From Pelagivirga sediminicola (GTDB taxonomy: Bacteria; Pseudomonadota; Alphaproteobacteria; Rhodobacterales; Rhodobacteraceae): a stretch of 64,000 nt of DNA. The stretch covers positions 186,001 to 250,000 of the forward strand of contig NZ_QCYH01000004.1 of NCBI RefSeq assembly GCF_003072125.1, written 5' to 3'. The notes beneath the pieces are model-generated. The model saw only the letters and a list, made by a program, of their open reading frames with translations, made no database searches and was not told the DNA's origin. The position numbers and the translations under genes were made by a program. Below, one piece after another: positions 26,818 through 35,861 of the stretch (within the stretch, counting starts at the first letter, position 1; each line of letters starts with the position of its first letter).

Positions 26818-28350
26818 TCAGACGACGTCGCCATTGTCCATGCGCTGCAAAAACGCCTTGGCCGTGTCCAGAATATCGCGGCGTTTGCCCGCCTCCATCT
26901 TGTCCCAGGTGCTATAGATCATGCCCATCCTGTGATTGCCCTCGAACCGCTGCCGATGGCGGTCAAGGAAATACCAGTAGAGCGTGTTGAACGGGCAGGA
27001 GGTCTCGCCCGTCTTTTCGGTCACCGAATAGGCGCAGTCACCGCAATAGTCGGACATCTTGTTGATGTAATTGCCGGAACTCACGTAAGGTTTTGACGCG
27101 ATGATGCCGCCATCGGCCCATTGGCTCATCCCGATGGTATTGGGCGCCTCGACCCATTCATAGGCGTCGACATAGACCGACAGATACCATTCATGCAGCT
27201 CGGCGGGCGCGATCCCGGCCAGAAGCGCGAAGTTGCCCGTCACCATCAGGCGCTGGATATGGTGCGCATAGCCCTCGTCGCGGGTCTGGGCCACCGCATG
27301 GCGGACGCAGTTCATCTTCGTCTCGCCGCCCCAATACATCCATGGCAGCGCCCGCTCGTGCCGGAGTATGTTGCGCGACGTATAATCCGGCCCCTCACGG
27401 AAATAGATGCCGCGCACATATTCGCGCCAGCCGATGATCTGCCGGATGAAGCCCTCGGCGGAATTGATGGGCACCGCCCCGTCCTTCCATGCCTGCTCGA
27501 CGCGCCGGCATACTTCCAACGGGCCAAGAAGCCCCAGATTGATGTAGGGCGACAACAGCGAGTGATGCAGGAAGCGGTCGTCCTGCAGCATCGCGTCCTG
27601 ATAATCGCCGAATCCCTCCAGCAGATGTTTCACGAAATGATCCAGCGCGCGCAGCGCCTGGCCGCGCGTGACGGCGAAGTGAAACGGGCGCAGCGCGCCG
27701 AAATTATCGCCAAAGCGGTCTTCGACAAGGCGCAGCACCTCTTCGGTCATGTCATCGGGCGTGAACTGCATCGGCGCGCTGCGCAGCATGTCCGTCTTGG
27801 CCGGTTTGCGATTGTCATGATCGAAATTCCACTGCCCGCCGGCCGGATCGCCATCCTCCATCATCAGCCCGGTCTTGCGGCGCATCTCGCGATAGAAATA
27901 CTCCATCCGCAACTCCTTGCGGTCCGATGCCCAGGCGTCGAATTCGTCCAGCGAGGCGATGAAGCGGTCGTCGGGCAGCTGCGTGACCTTCAGCGGCATG
28001 TCGTCCAGATCCTGCACAAGGCGCCATTCGCCGGGACGCGTCACGATGACCTCATCGGCGCCATGTGCGTCTGCGCGGCGCAGCAACTCGCCGGTGATCG
28101 AGCCGGAATTTTCGTCCTCATCCAGCCGCGTATAGGCCACGGTCCAGCCCTGATCGCGCAGCGTTTCGGCGAAATGGCGCATGGCGGCAAGCACCAGCGC
28201 GATCTTCTTGGGGTGGTGCGGGACATACTCCGTCTCGCTCGCGACCTCGGCCATGACGATGATATCGCAATCCTTGCGCGCGGCACCGAGCGCGCTCAGC
28301 CCCTCGCTCAGCTGATCGCCGAGGACCAGCACCAGACGCGGTGTCACCAT
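26818..28350 (-). CDS. Iron-sulfur (6-4) photolyase / CryB-type cryptochrome
   Basis: Photolyase of the FeS-BCP class (PhrB of Agrobacterium, CryB of Rhodobacter sphaeroides), 510 residues. The N-terminus LVLVLGDQLS is the alpha/beta domain that binds 6,7-dimethyl-8-ribityllumazine in this class; the C-terminal helical domain binds FAD. The four cluster cysteines are all present: Cys348 (MNCVRHAV), Cys436 and Cys439 (DYCGDCAYS), Cys452 (TSCPFN), with the spacing known for PhrB. EWVEAPNTIGMSQWADGG is the FAD-binding block. It is predicted to repair (6-4) lesions or sense blue light. The SDR gene upstream overlaps it by 7 bases. Confidence 0.94.
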   Translation of the reverse strand: MVTPRLVLVLGDQLSEGLSALGAARKDCDIIVMAEVASETEYVPHHPKKIALVLAAMRHFAETLRDQGWTVAYTRLDEDENSGSITGELLRRADAHGADEVIVTRPGEWRLVQDLDDMPLKVTQLPDDRFIASLDEFDAWASDRKELRMEYFYREMRRKTGLMMEDGDPAGGQWNFDHDNRKPAKTDMLRSAPMQFTPDDMTEEVLRLVEDRFGDNFGALRPFHFAVTRGQALRALDHFVKHLLEGFGDYQDAMLQDDRFLHHSLLSPYINLGLLGPLEVCRRVEQAWKDGAVPINSAEGFIRQIIGWREYVRGIYFREGPDYTSRNILRHERALPWMYWGGETKMNCVRHAVAQTRDEGYAHHIQRLMVTGNFALLAGIAPAELHEWYLSVYVDAYEWVEAPNTIGMSQWADGGIIASKPYVSSGNYINKMSDYCGDCAYSVTEKTGETSCPFNTLYWYFLDRHRQRFEGNHRMGMIYSTWDKMEAGKRRDILDTAKAFLQRMDNGDVV

Positions 28351-29012
28351 GCTACGCTCTCGCCCTGCCAGTCGAAGAACTGGCCGCTGTCCTCCGGGCC
28401 CAGCCCTTCAAGCACCGACAGAAGGTTATGCGCGGCCTCTTCGGGCTTCACGGTCTTGTGGCGGCCCGCATATTTGGCGGTAAACGGCGTCTCGACGGTG
28501 CCGGGATGCAGCGCGACGCAGACCGCCTCGCGATGGGTGCGCTTCAGCTCGATCGCGGCGGTGTGGATCATCTGGTTCAGCGCGGCCTTGGCGGTGCGAT
28601 AGGAGTACCAGCCGCCGATCCCGTTGTCGCCGATGGACCCGACCCGCGCCGACAGCGCCGCGAAGCAACCGGGCCCCTTGCGCGGCAGCCGCGAAAGCGC
28701 GTGTTTCATCACCAGCGACGGGCCGATGCAATTGACCGCGAACTGGTCCGCCATCGCCTGCGCTGTGATGTCCTTCAGCGCCTTTTCAGGCTCGGCGCCG
28801 CCGATTTCCAGCGCGCCGGTGGCGACGAAAATCAACTGAAATTCGCCCTCGGTGCCCTCCAGCGCCGCCTTGACGCTGGCCTCGTCGGTGACGTCAAGGC
28901 CATCGGCGCTGCGCGAGAGCGTCGTCACCTCGCTGCCGTTCTGCTTTAGCTTGGCGGTGATGGCCTGGCCGATGCCGCCCGACGCGCCGATGATGAGGGA
29001 TCTGTGTGTCAT
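28344..29012 (-). CDS. Short-chain dehydrogenase/reductase
   Basis: SDR-family NAD(P)-dependent oxidoreductase of 222 residues. The cofactor loop is IIGASGGIGQAI at residues 7-18, and the active site is YSYRTAK (Tyr and Lys) with the upstream SARVGSIGDN serine. It resembles the CsgA/C-factor-like subgroup. It overlaps the photolyase by 7 bases and lies upstream of it, so both are in one operon; a functional link to light stress is inference. Substrate unknown. Confidence 0.88.
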   Translation of the reverse strand: MTHRSLIIGASGGIGQAITAKLKQNGSEVTTLSRSADGLDVTDEASVKAALEGTEGEFQLIFVATGALEIGGAEPEKALKDITAQAMADQFAVNCIGPSLVMKHALSRLPRKGPGCFAALSARVGSIGDNGIGGWYSYRTAKAALNQMIHTAAIELKRTHREAVCVALHPGTVETPFTAKYAGRHKTVKPEEAAHNLLSVLEGLGPEDSGQFFDWQGESVAW

Positions 29013-29069
29013 GGCTCAAAGGGTAGGCGGCAGCGGCGCAGGTTCAACGCCCGCCGCGCAAAAAGCCGC

Positions 29070-29098
29070 TTTTCATTGCGGCGCAGTTTGCGTAACGT
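29070..29098 (+). promoter_or_regulatory. Candidate promoter for the leuA leader
   Basis: TTTTCA (29070-29075) and TAACGT (29093-29098) are 17 bases apart. Transcription would begin close to 29105, at or beside the ATG of the leader peptide, which lacks a Shine-Dalgarno sequence. The match is moderate. Confidence 0.4.
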
Positions 29099-29105
29099 GC
29101 CTGCC

Positions 29106-29192
29106 ATGACGATGATGCAGCATATCGCACTTCCCGCACGTGGCCACGGCCGCGCGCTGCGTGCTGCCCTCCTGCTGCTAAGCCGCCTCTGA
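29106..29192 (+). CDS. leuA leader peptide (attenuator)
   Basis: A 28-residue open frame, beginning MTMMQHIALP and ending ALLLLSRL. Four consecutive leucine codons (CTC CTG CTG CTA) are followed two codons later by CTC at the last sense position, so 7 of 28 residues are leucine. This is the pattern of an amino-acid attenuator: a ribosome short of charged leucyl-tRNA would stall here and change the folding of the RNA ahead of leuA. It has no ribosome-binding site and may be translated as a leaderless mRNA, as reported for trpL of Sinorhizobium. leuA starts 157 bases downstream. Confidence 0.8.
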   Translation: MTMMQHIALPARGHGRALRAALLLLSRL

Positions 29193-29253
29193 GCGTGCCG
29201 GTCCGGCGCGAGCGTTCAGGGGATGTGGCAATACGCGCCGGGTAATGTACCGG
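29186..29253 (+). promoter_or_regulatory. Alternative hairpins of the leuA attenuator
   Basis: CCTCTGAGCG (29186-29195) can pair with CGTTCAGGGG (29213-29222), covering the leader stop codon. CCGGCGCG (29203-29210) can instead pair perfectly with CGCGCCGG (29234-29241). The latter shares CCGG with a third small hairpin, CCGGGTA-ATG-TACCGG (29238-29253). These are mutually exclusive, as expected for an attenuator. No T-run follows, so the final stem is not a classical intrinsic terminator. Structures were judged by eye. Confidence 0.5.
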
Positions 29254-29348
29254 AACCAGCATCAGGACCAAGGCCATGACATCAAGGCAATCGCAACAGC
29301 GTTTCCTCGTGGGCCGCGGTCATACATATTTCAGACGGATAAGTGAAA

Positions 29349-30914
29349 ATGAGCGATAAACCCAAAGACCGCGTCTATATCTTCGACACCACCTTGCGCG
29401 ACGGCGAACAAAGCCCCGGCGCCACCATGACCCACGCCGAAAAGCTGGAGATCGCGCAGCTTCTGGACGAGATGGGCGTCGACATCATCGAGGCCGGATT
29501 TCCCATTGCGTCCGAGGGTGATTTCCGCGCCGTGTCCGAGATCGCGGAGCGGTCCAAAAACGCCGTGATCTGCGGGTTGGCGCGGGCCAACCTCAAGGAC
29601 ATCGACCGCTGCTGGGAGGCGGTGAAGCACGGCAAGCGCCCGCGCATCCACACCTTCATCGGCACCTCGCCTCTGCACCGCGCGATCCCGAATCTGTCCA
29701 AGGACGAGATGGCCGAGCGGATCCACCAGACCGTCAGCCACGCGCGCAACCTGTGCGACAACGTGCAATGGTCGCCGATGGACGCGACGCGCACCGAGTG
29801 GGATTATCTGGCCCGCGTCGTGGAGATCGCCATCAAGGCGGGCGCGACGACCGTGAACATCCCCGACACTGTCGGCTATACCGCGCCCGTGGAATCGGCC
29901 GATCTGATCCGCCGCCTCATCGCCGAGGTGCCGGGCGCGGACGAGATCATCTTTGCCACCCATTGCCACAACGATCTGGGCATGGCGACGGCCAACTCCC
30001 TCGCCGCCGTCGAGGGCGGCGCGCGCCAGATCGAATGCACGATCAACGGCCTGGGCGAGCGTGCCGGCAATACCGCGCTGGAAGAGGTGGTGATGGCCAT
30101 GAAGGTGCGCGGCGACATCATGCCCTACAGCACCGGCATCGACACCACGAAGATCATGAACATCTCGCGCCGCGTCGCCACGGTCAGCGGCTTTGCCGTG
30201 CAGTTCAACAAGGCGATCGTGGGCAAGAACGCCTTTGCCCACGAGAGCGGCATCCATCAGGACGGCATGCTGAAGAACGCCGAGACGTTCGAGATCATGC
30301 GCCCTTCGGATGTCGGCCTGACCGAGACGAACCTTGTCATGGGCAAACACTCGGGCCGCGCCGCGCTGCGCTCCAAGCTCAAGGAATTGGGCTATGAGCT
30401 GGGCGAGAACCAGCTCAACGATGTGTTCGTGCGGTTCAAGGAACTCGCCGATCGCAAGAAGGAAGTCTATGACGAGGATCTCATCGCGCTGGCCAGCACG
30501 GACGCCGCGGAGGATGAAAACCGCATTGTCATCAAGTCCTTGCGCGTTGTCTGCGGCACTGAAGGCCCGCAAACGGCCGAGCTGACACTGGAGATCGACG
30601 GCGTGTCCCACAGCACCGAGGCCACGGGCGACGGCCCGGTCGATGCGTGTTTCAACGCGGTCAAGAACCTCTTTCCGCATGAGGCGCGTCTGCAGTTGTA
30701 TCAGGTGCATGCCGTGACCGAAGGCACCGACGCGCAGGCCACTGTTTCTGTGAAGATGGAAGAAGGCGGGCGCATCGTGACCGGCCAGTCAGCCGATACC
30801 GATACGGTCGTCGCCTCGGCCAAGGCCTATGTCCACGCGCTCAGCCGCCTGATCGTGCGGCGCGAACGCTCGGGCAAGGATACGCCCGAAGTCAGCTACA
30901 AGGACGTCGTCTGA
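29349..30914 (+). CDS. leuA: 2-isopropylmalate synthase
   Basis: First committed enzyme of leucine synthesis: acetyl-CoA + 2-oxoisovalerate to 2-isopropylmalate. It is 521 residues from ATG 29349 (a GTG two codons upstream is also possible). The catalytic TIM barrel has [16 protein letters not shown], and metal ligands in [30 protein letters not shown] follows. The C-terminal third (about residues 390-515) is the LeuA allosteric domain that gives leucine feedback inhibition. The gene is preceded by a leucine leader peptide, so both expression and activity respond to leucine. Confidence 0.97.
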   Translation: MSDKPKDRVYIFDTTLRDGEQSPGATMTHAEKLEIAQLLDEMGVDIIEAGFPIASEGDFRAVSEIAERSKNAVICGLARANLKDIDRCWEAVKHGKRPRIHTFIGTSPLHRAIPNLSKDEMAERIHQTVSHARNLCDNVQWSPMDATRTEWDYLARVVEIAIKAGATTVNIPDTVGYTAPVESADLIRRLIAEVPGADEIIFATHCHNDLGMATANSLAAVEGGARQIECTINGLGERAGNTALEEVVMAMKVRGDIMPYSTGIDTTKIMNISRRVATVSGFAVQFNKAIVGKNAFAHESGIHQDGMLKNAETFEIMRPSDVGLTETNLVMGKHSGRAALRSKLKELGYELGENQLNDVFVRFKELADRKKEVYDEDLIALASTDAAEDENRIVIKSLRVVCGTEGPQTAELTLEIDGVSHSTEATGDGPVDACFNAVKNLFPHEARLQLYQVHAVTEGTDAQATVSVKMEEGGRIVTGQSADTDTVVASAKAYVHALSRLIVRRERSGKDTPEVSYKDVV

Positions 30915-30921
30915 TGCACGG

Positions 30922-30949
30922 CCCGCCCGGCCCCAAAGAGCCGGGCGGG
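30922..30949 (+). terminator. GC-rich hairpin after leuA
   Basis: CCCGCCCGGC and GCCGGGCGGG form a perfect 10-bp stem around CCCAAAGA, beginning 8 bases after the leuA stop. No T-run follows immediately, but the 18-base palindrome lies 8 bases further on. Probably part of a transcription end. Confidence 0.55.
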
Positions 30950-30957
30950 TCGCCTGA

Positions 30958-30975
30958 GATTTTTCGCGAAAAATC
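30958..30975. repeat. 18-base palindrome GATTTTTCGCGAAAAATC, copy 2
   Basis: Identical in all 18 bases to the copy after coxC at 14014-14031. Here it lies 44 bases after the leuA stop, in the convergent gap with the DUF2794 gene. Confidence 0.85.
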
Positions 30976-31012
30976 GCGGCCCGCGTCGGACGCTGCGTGA
31001 AATCGGACGCCG

Positions 31013-31351
31013 TCAGTCGATGGCGCGGATCAGTTTTCGCTCCAGCACGCGCAGCACTTGGCGCAGATCGGCGCCGCGTTTCAGGATCTGGCCATCCATG
31101 CCGATCACGGCGTATTGCCCCTGTTTGCCGCGCAGTTTGGGCCGCTTTTCGATGCGATACAGCGGATATTCGGCCGTGCGGCGGAAGACCGAGAAGATGG
31201 CGACGTCGCGCAGGCTGGAGATGCCGTAATCGCGCCACTCGCCCGCCGCCACCATCTGGCCGTAGAGCGACAGGATCACGCCCAGCTCGGTGCGATGAAA
31301 CGCGACCTTGTCCGGCGCGGCGCCGATGGGGAAAGCAGATTGCACCGTCAT
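31013..31351 (-). CDS. DUF2794 domain protein
   Basis: A 112-residue conserved alphaproteobacterial protein of unknown function. FHRTELGVILSLYGQMVAAGEWRDYGI and SVFRRTAEYPLYRIEKRPKL are the DUF2794 signature, given here in part: FHRTELGVILSLYGQM and AAGEWRDYGI. I prefer the ATG at 31351, with GAGG upstream, over 31381. No signal peptide or membrane segment; it is basic at the C-terminus (RVLERKLIRAID). It is convergent with leuA. Confidence 0.85.
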   Translation of the reverse strand: MTVQSAFPIGAAPDKVAFHRTELGVILSLYGQMVAAGEWRDYGISSLRDVAIFSVFRRTAEYPLYRIEKRPKLRGKQGQYAVIGMDGQILKRGADLRQVLRVLERKLIRAID

Positions 31352-31423
31352 ATGCTCAGCCTCGCCCCGATGTGCTTGCAAATCAAGTCAATTTCCTCGC
31401 GACGGCCTGCACCGGCGCCTGGC

Positions 31424-31720
31424 TCAGCCGCACCAGATGCGGGTAATCTTGCCTGCTGTGTCGATATCGACGTTCAGACGCTCCAGCCGGTGATCCATCG
31501 TCATGGGGCTATCGGGGCCCAGAACGCGCACCGGGCGGTTCGGCGCGCTGAAATCATATTGGCGATGATCCTTGCCGATGCGGCCCGAATACGCGGTCGC
31601 GCCGCAGGCATCGCGATCATTCCGGACCACCACCGGATCCTTGGCGTTGGCGGACTGGCAGCCGGCCAGCGCAAGCGCGGCGGGGGCGATCAGGCAGGCG
31701 GCAAGCGAAAGGCGTGACAT
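31424..31720 (-). CDS. Lipoprotein, peptidase inhibitor I78 family
   Basis: A 98-residue secreted lipoprotein. The signal peptide ends with the lipobox LALAGC (Cys21). The mature part contains ACGATAYSG, PMTMDHRLERLNVDID and the C-terminal ITRIWCG, matching the I78 inhibitor family (relatives of Aspergillus elastase inhibitor). The two Cys (in ACGA and WCG) probably form a disulfide. It is predicted to protect periplasmic or outer-membrane proteins from serine proteases; the target is unknown. Confidence 0.82.
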   Translation of the reverse strand: MSRLSLAACLIAPAALALAGCQSANAKDPVVVRNDRDACGATAYSGRIGKDHRQYDFSAPNRPVRVLGPDSPMTMDHRLERLNVDIDTAGKITRIWCG

Positions 31721-31859
31721 TCAAAACTCCTTGTATTTCATCCCTACAAGATGCCGTTTCCCGCGCAGCTTTCAAGGCGCGTATTTTGCCATGTTGAAAC
31801 CGCGCCGCATTTCGCCCAAAGTCTGCGCAACACATGACGCGATGAAAAAGGACCCGAAC

Positions 31860-32972
<1,113 letters not shown>

Positions 32973-33010
32973 GACTTAATGCTGCATGGGCTGAGCCCTG
33001 CAAAATCACA

Positions 33011-33039
33011 AGGGCGGCCCGGCGGGGCCGCTCTTTTTC
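33011..33039 (+). terminator. Intrinsic terminator of adhC
   Basis: AGGGCGGCCC and GGGGCCGCTCT form a GC-rich stem followed by TTTTT. It lies about 40 bases after the adhC stop. Confidence 0.85.
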
Positions 33040-33129
33040 GTCGCGGCATTCGCGCGCGATATTCCCTTGTGCCGCGCCCTGAAAAGCATAGGTTTCCCGC
33101 CAACGCATCATCCGAAAGGAGCCACCGAA

Positions 33130-33996
33130 ATGGCAGATACCACATACACTCCGCCCGATGTCTGGACATGGGAGCCCGGCAATGGCGGCAAGTTCGCCAG
33201 CATCAACCGTCCCACGGCCGGCGCGACCCACGACAAGGAGCTGCCCGTCGGCAAACATCCCTTTCAGCTTTACTCGCTCGCCACGCCCAACGGCGTCAAG
33301 GTCACGGTCATGTTCGAGGAACTGCTGGCCGCGGGACATGACGCCGAATACGACGCCTGGCTGATCGACATCGGCGAGGGCGATCAATTCGGCAGCGGCT
33401 TTGTCGAGGTCAATCCCAATTCCAAGATCCCCGCGCTGCTGGACCGCTCGCGCGAGACGCCGGTGCGCGTGTTCGAAAGTGGCTCGATCCTGCTGCATCT
33501 GGCGGAAAAATACGGCGCTTTCCTGCCCGCGTCCGGCCCGCAGCGGACCGAAGTGCTGAACTGGCTCTTCTGGCAGATGGGCAGCGCGCCCTATCTTGGC
33601 GGCGGCTTTGGCCATTTCTACGCCTATGCGCCCGAGAAATATGAATATCCCATCAACCGCTTCACGATGGAGGCCAAGCGCCAGCTTGACGTGCTGGACC
33701 GCCAACTGGCCGAGCGCAGCCATATCGCGGGCGAGGAATACAGCATCGCCGATATCGCGATCTGGCCGTGGTATGGCCAACTGGCGCTGGGGCGGACTTA
33801 CGACGACGCGGCGACGTTTCTGGACGTCGAAAGCTATGCGCATGTCATGCGCTGGGCCAAGTCCATCGACGCGCGCCCGGCGGTTCAGCGCGGGCGCATG
33901 GTCAACCGCACATCCGGCGAGCCCGAGACGCAGCTGCGCGAGCGCCACGCAGCCTCCGATTTCGACACGCAGACGCAGGACAAGATCGGCGGCTAA
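33130..33996 (+). CDS. yghU: Glutathione-dependent disulfide-bond oxidoreductase YghU
   Basis: Glutathione transferase-fold protein of the nu class, 288 residues, with AAAGGAG before the ATG. Recognisable stretches are YTPPDVWTWEPGNGGKFASI, GKHPFQLYSLATPNGVKVTV, NPNSKIPALLDRS and FESGSILLHLAEKYG for the N-terminal thioredoxin-like domain, and YSIADIAIWPWYG for the C-terminal helical domain. YghU reduces disulfides using two bound glutathiones. It may act with the upstream glutathione-linked dehydrogenase in redox defence, although a terminator separates them. Confidence 0.92.
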   Translation: MADTTYTPPDVWTWEPGNGGKFASINRPTAGATHDKELPVGKHPFQLYSLATPNGVKVTVMFEELLAAGHDAEYDAWLIDIGEGDQFGSGFVEVNPNSKIPALLDRSRETPVRVFESGSILLHLAEKYGAFLPASGPQRTEVLNWLFWQMGSAPYLGGGFGHFYAYAPEKYEYPINRFTMEAKRQLDVLDRQLAERSHIAGEEYSIADIAIWPWYGQLALGRTYDDAATFLDVESYAHVMRWAKSIDARPAVQRGRMVNRTSGEPETQLRERHAASDFDTQTQDKIGG

Positions 33997-34032
33997 GATC
34001 TTTGGCCGCGTTTCGGTCCTGATCGGTAGCGG

Positions 34033-34608
34033 CTATTGACCGGCGCGGGTGGATACAACGCCCGCGCCGCGTGGCCGGATCGGCACATCCGCGCGCAATT
34101 TCCAGTTATATTTTGTGTCCGCGCGCACGTGATCCCAGTGCAGCACGCCGCCCGTGCGCCAGGGATCCAATATGATACCGCTCTGCCACGGGGCGCCGCG
34201 CGCCATCACCACGGCGGTGGAATGTTCCAGAAGAAACGGGTTCTCGGCATTGGCGACGAGGCGGTTGAACTGCAGCGTGGCAAAGCGCGCATGCGTCATC
34301 CGCGTCTGGATGTCGCGCGCCCAGTGATAGCAAAGGCCGCGCTCCTTCATGCCCATGTTGACCTTGGCGTTATGCACCAGCGGCGCGTCGGTGACATCAT
34401 ATTCGCGCCGCAGCTCGTCCGCCGTGGCATAGGCCAGCCGTGCGGCGCGCGCGGCCTCCGCAGGATCCACCCCGGGCCCCAGCGCCAGCAGCGCCGCCTC
34501 CAGCCGCGCCACGTCCTGCGCCGTCACCGGCCCCTTCGGCTCGCCGCCGCAACCCGCCAGAAACAGCGCGGCGCCCGCGCCCAGAATAAACTTGCGTCTC
34601 GTGCTCAT
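34033..34608 (-). CDS. Putative lipoprotein with a Cys-His-Asp arrangement
   Basis: A 191-residue protein with a twin-arginine-like, lipobox signal: STRRKFILGAG and FLAGC (Cys20). I do not recognise a named family with certainty. The mature part contains GLCYHWARDI (Cys93), LEHSTAVVM (His129) and GIILDPWRTGG (Asp148), the order and spacing seen in papain-like or transglutaminase-like cysteine peptidases. A periplasmic peptidase-like fold is therefore likely, but this is inference from the motifs. It is convergent with yghU and stands alone. Confidence 0.7.
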   Translation of the reverse strand: MSTRRKFILGAGAALFLAGCGGEPKGPVTAQDVARLEAALLALGPGVDPAEAARAARLAYATADELRREYDVTDAPLVHNAKVNMGMKERGLCYHWARDIQTRMTHARFATLQFNRLVANAENPFLLEHSTAVVMARGAPWQSGIILDPWRTGGVLHWDHVRADTKYNWKLRADVPIRPRGAGVVSTRAGQ

Positions 34609-34823
34609 GTCCGCTTCTGCCCGTCTGCCTTGTCGTCCCTGATAGTCATGTCATCGGCCCTCGGCCAGCCCATCCGCCACACATCTTTCCATAGATACGC
34701 GGCGCCGGAGGGGAACGATGCGTTCGATGCGCAGTGGATGCGACGGGGCAGCGGAGGAGCGGTCATCTTATCTTCACCAATCGGACCTATACCGGATGCA
34801 TGATTCAGCTTTTCATCTCTTTT

Positions 34824-35324
34824 TTATTGCTGCCCGTTCTGCTCGGACGCGCAGGCGCGGCCCTCAAAACAGTCCTGCACCCTGCTCAGTGTTTCCGGCG
34901 AAGGCTGGAAAAACGCATCGCCGCCACAGGCGTCGACCGACACGACATGATCGTTCGCATCCTTCTGGACAAAGGCCATGACATCGGCCCCGGCAGGCGG
35001 CGACGCGCACCACGGACCCAGGCAAAGAACGCGCAGTGTCACGGGGATATCAACCGGATGGGTGAACCCGTCCTTGCCCAAGCCGCGCCCAACCAGCCGC
35101 GCGGGGATCCGCGTTTCCGGCGGTGTGGCGCGTTGATCGGCCCAATCCGTCTGCGGCAGAAGGCCAGCGTCGAAATCCAGCGTGCCGTGCACGGCCATGT
35201 AGATATCCTCGGATTTCTCGATGCGCTGGAAAGTCGCGGCGACGTCATGCGGAAGGCAGGACAGCGCCGCTGTGGGACCGGTCAGGCAAAGCGCCGCAAG
35301 GGCGCCATATGCGAGCCGCATCAT
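34824..35324 (-). CDS. Secreted protein of unknown function
   Basis: A 166-residue protein with a clear Sec signal peptide (MRLAYGALAALCLTGPTAA|LS). The mature part is cysteine-containing (SCLPHDV, VLCLGPWCASPP, DACGGDAFF, DCFEGRACAS), suggesting disulfides in the periplasm. I recognise no domain. Its ATG overlaps the rppH stop (TGATG), so it is translationally coupled to that gene. From 34609 to 34823, upstream of the neighbouring lipoprotein, I see no gene. Confidence 0.7.
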   Translation of the reverse strand: MMRLAYGALAALCLTGPTAALSCLPHDVAATFQRIEKSEDIYMAVHGTLDFDAGLLPQTDWADQRATPPETRIPARLVGRGLGKDGFTHPVDIPVTLRVLCLGPWCASPPAGADVMAFVQKDANDHVVSVDACGGDAFFQPSPETLSRVQDCFEGRACASEQNGQQ

Positions 35325-35806
35325 CACAGAAACGGCGCGAATTCGTCCAGCACGGCGGCATAGGCCGCGCGCTTGAACGGGACGATATGGGACAGCAGCT
35401 CGGACGGGGGCAGCCACCGCCAGCGCGAGAATTCGGGATGCGCGGTGGCGATGTCGATCTGGCCATCCTCGCCCGCAAAACGCGTCAGAAACCACTTCTG
35501 CTCCTGACCCCGATAGCGGCCCTTCCACATGCGCGGGACCAGATCATGAGGCAGATCATAGCGCACCCAGCCCGCCGTCTCGGCCTCGATCCGGGCCAGA
35601 TCGGGGGTGACGCCCGTTTCCTCGGCCAACTCGCGCAGGGCGGCGCCGCGCGCATCCTCGCCCGCGTCGATACCGCCCTGGGGCATCTGCCAGGCAGGCT
35701 CTGCCGTGTCGATGCGCTGGCCGACAAAGACATGGCCCGCGCCATTGACCAGCATGACGCCGACGCATGGACGGTAAGGCAGTGCTGCGATCTGGTCGGG
35801 GGTCAT
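35324..35806 (-). CDS. rppH: RNA pyrophosphohydrolase
   Basis: Nudix hydrolase that removes pyrophosphate from the 5' end of mRNA and thus starts 5'-end-dependent decay. It is 160 residues. The Nudix box is [22 protein letters not shown], here given as [17 protein letters not shown] plus AEETG (residues 44-65). YRPCVGVML and WQMPQGG at the front and [12 protein letters not shown] near the end match RppH/NudH. It lies downstream of ctpA on the same strand, separated by a perfect GC hairpin. Confidence 0.93.
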   Translation of the reverse strand: MTPDQIAALPYRPCVGVMLVNGAGHVFVGQRIDTAEPAWQMPQGGIDAGEDARGAALRELAEETGVTPDLARIEAETAGWVRYDLPHDLVPRMWKGRYRGQEQKWFLTRFAGEDGQIDIATAHPEFSRWRWLPPSELLSHIVPFKRAAYAAVLDEFAPFL

Positions 35807-35827
35807 CTTGGTCTCCGGGAGGGGATG

Positions 35828-35854
35828 CGCGGGCCGCCGGTGGCGCGGCCCGCG
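35828..35854 (-). terminator. Hairpin between ctpA and rppH
   Basis: CGCGGGCCGC and GCGGCCCGCG form a perfect 10-bp stem with a 7-base loop. No T-run follows, so it may act as a partial terminator or transcript stabiliser. Confidence 0.4.
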
Positions 35855-35861
35855 TTCGATA

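Larger units (their letters stand above)
29013..29348 (+). other. Regulatory region of leuA with a leader peptide
   Basis: This 336-base gap contains a candidate promoter (29070-29098), a 28-codon leucine-rich leader peptide (29106-29192), and alternative hairpins (29186-29253) before leuA. Sequence from 29254 to 29348 shows no further gene. Its left part is the upstream region of the divergent SDR gene. Confidence 0.7.

Noticed and set aside
34734-35363. Plus-strand ORF overlapping the secreted Cys-containing protein
   Set aside because: The minus-strand frame has a signal peptide and is coupled to rppH; the plus-strand frame has neither and ends in low-complexity sequence.
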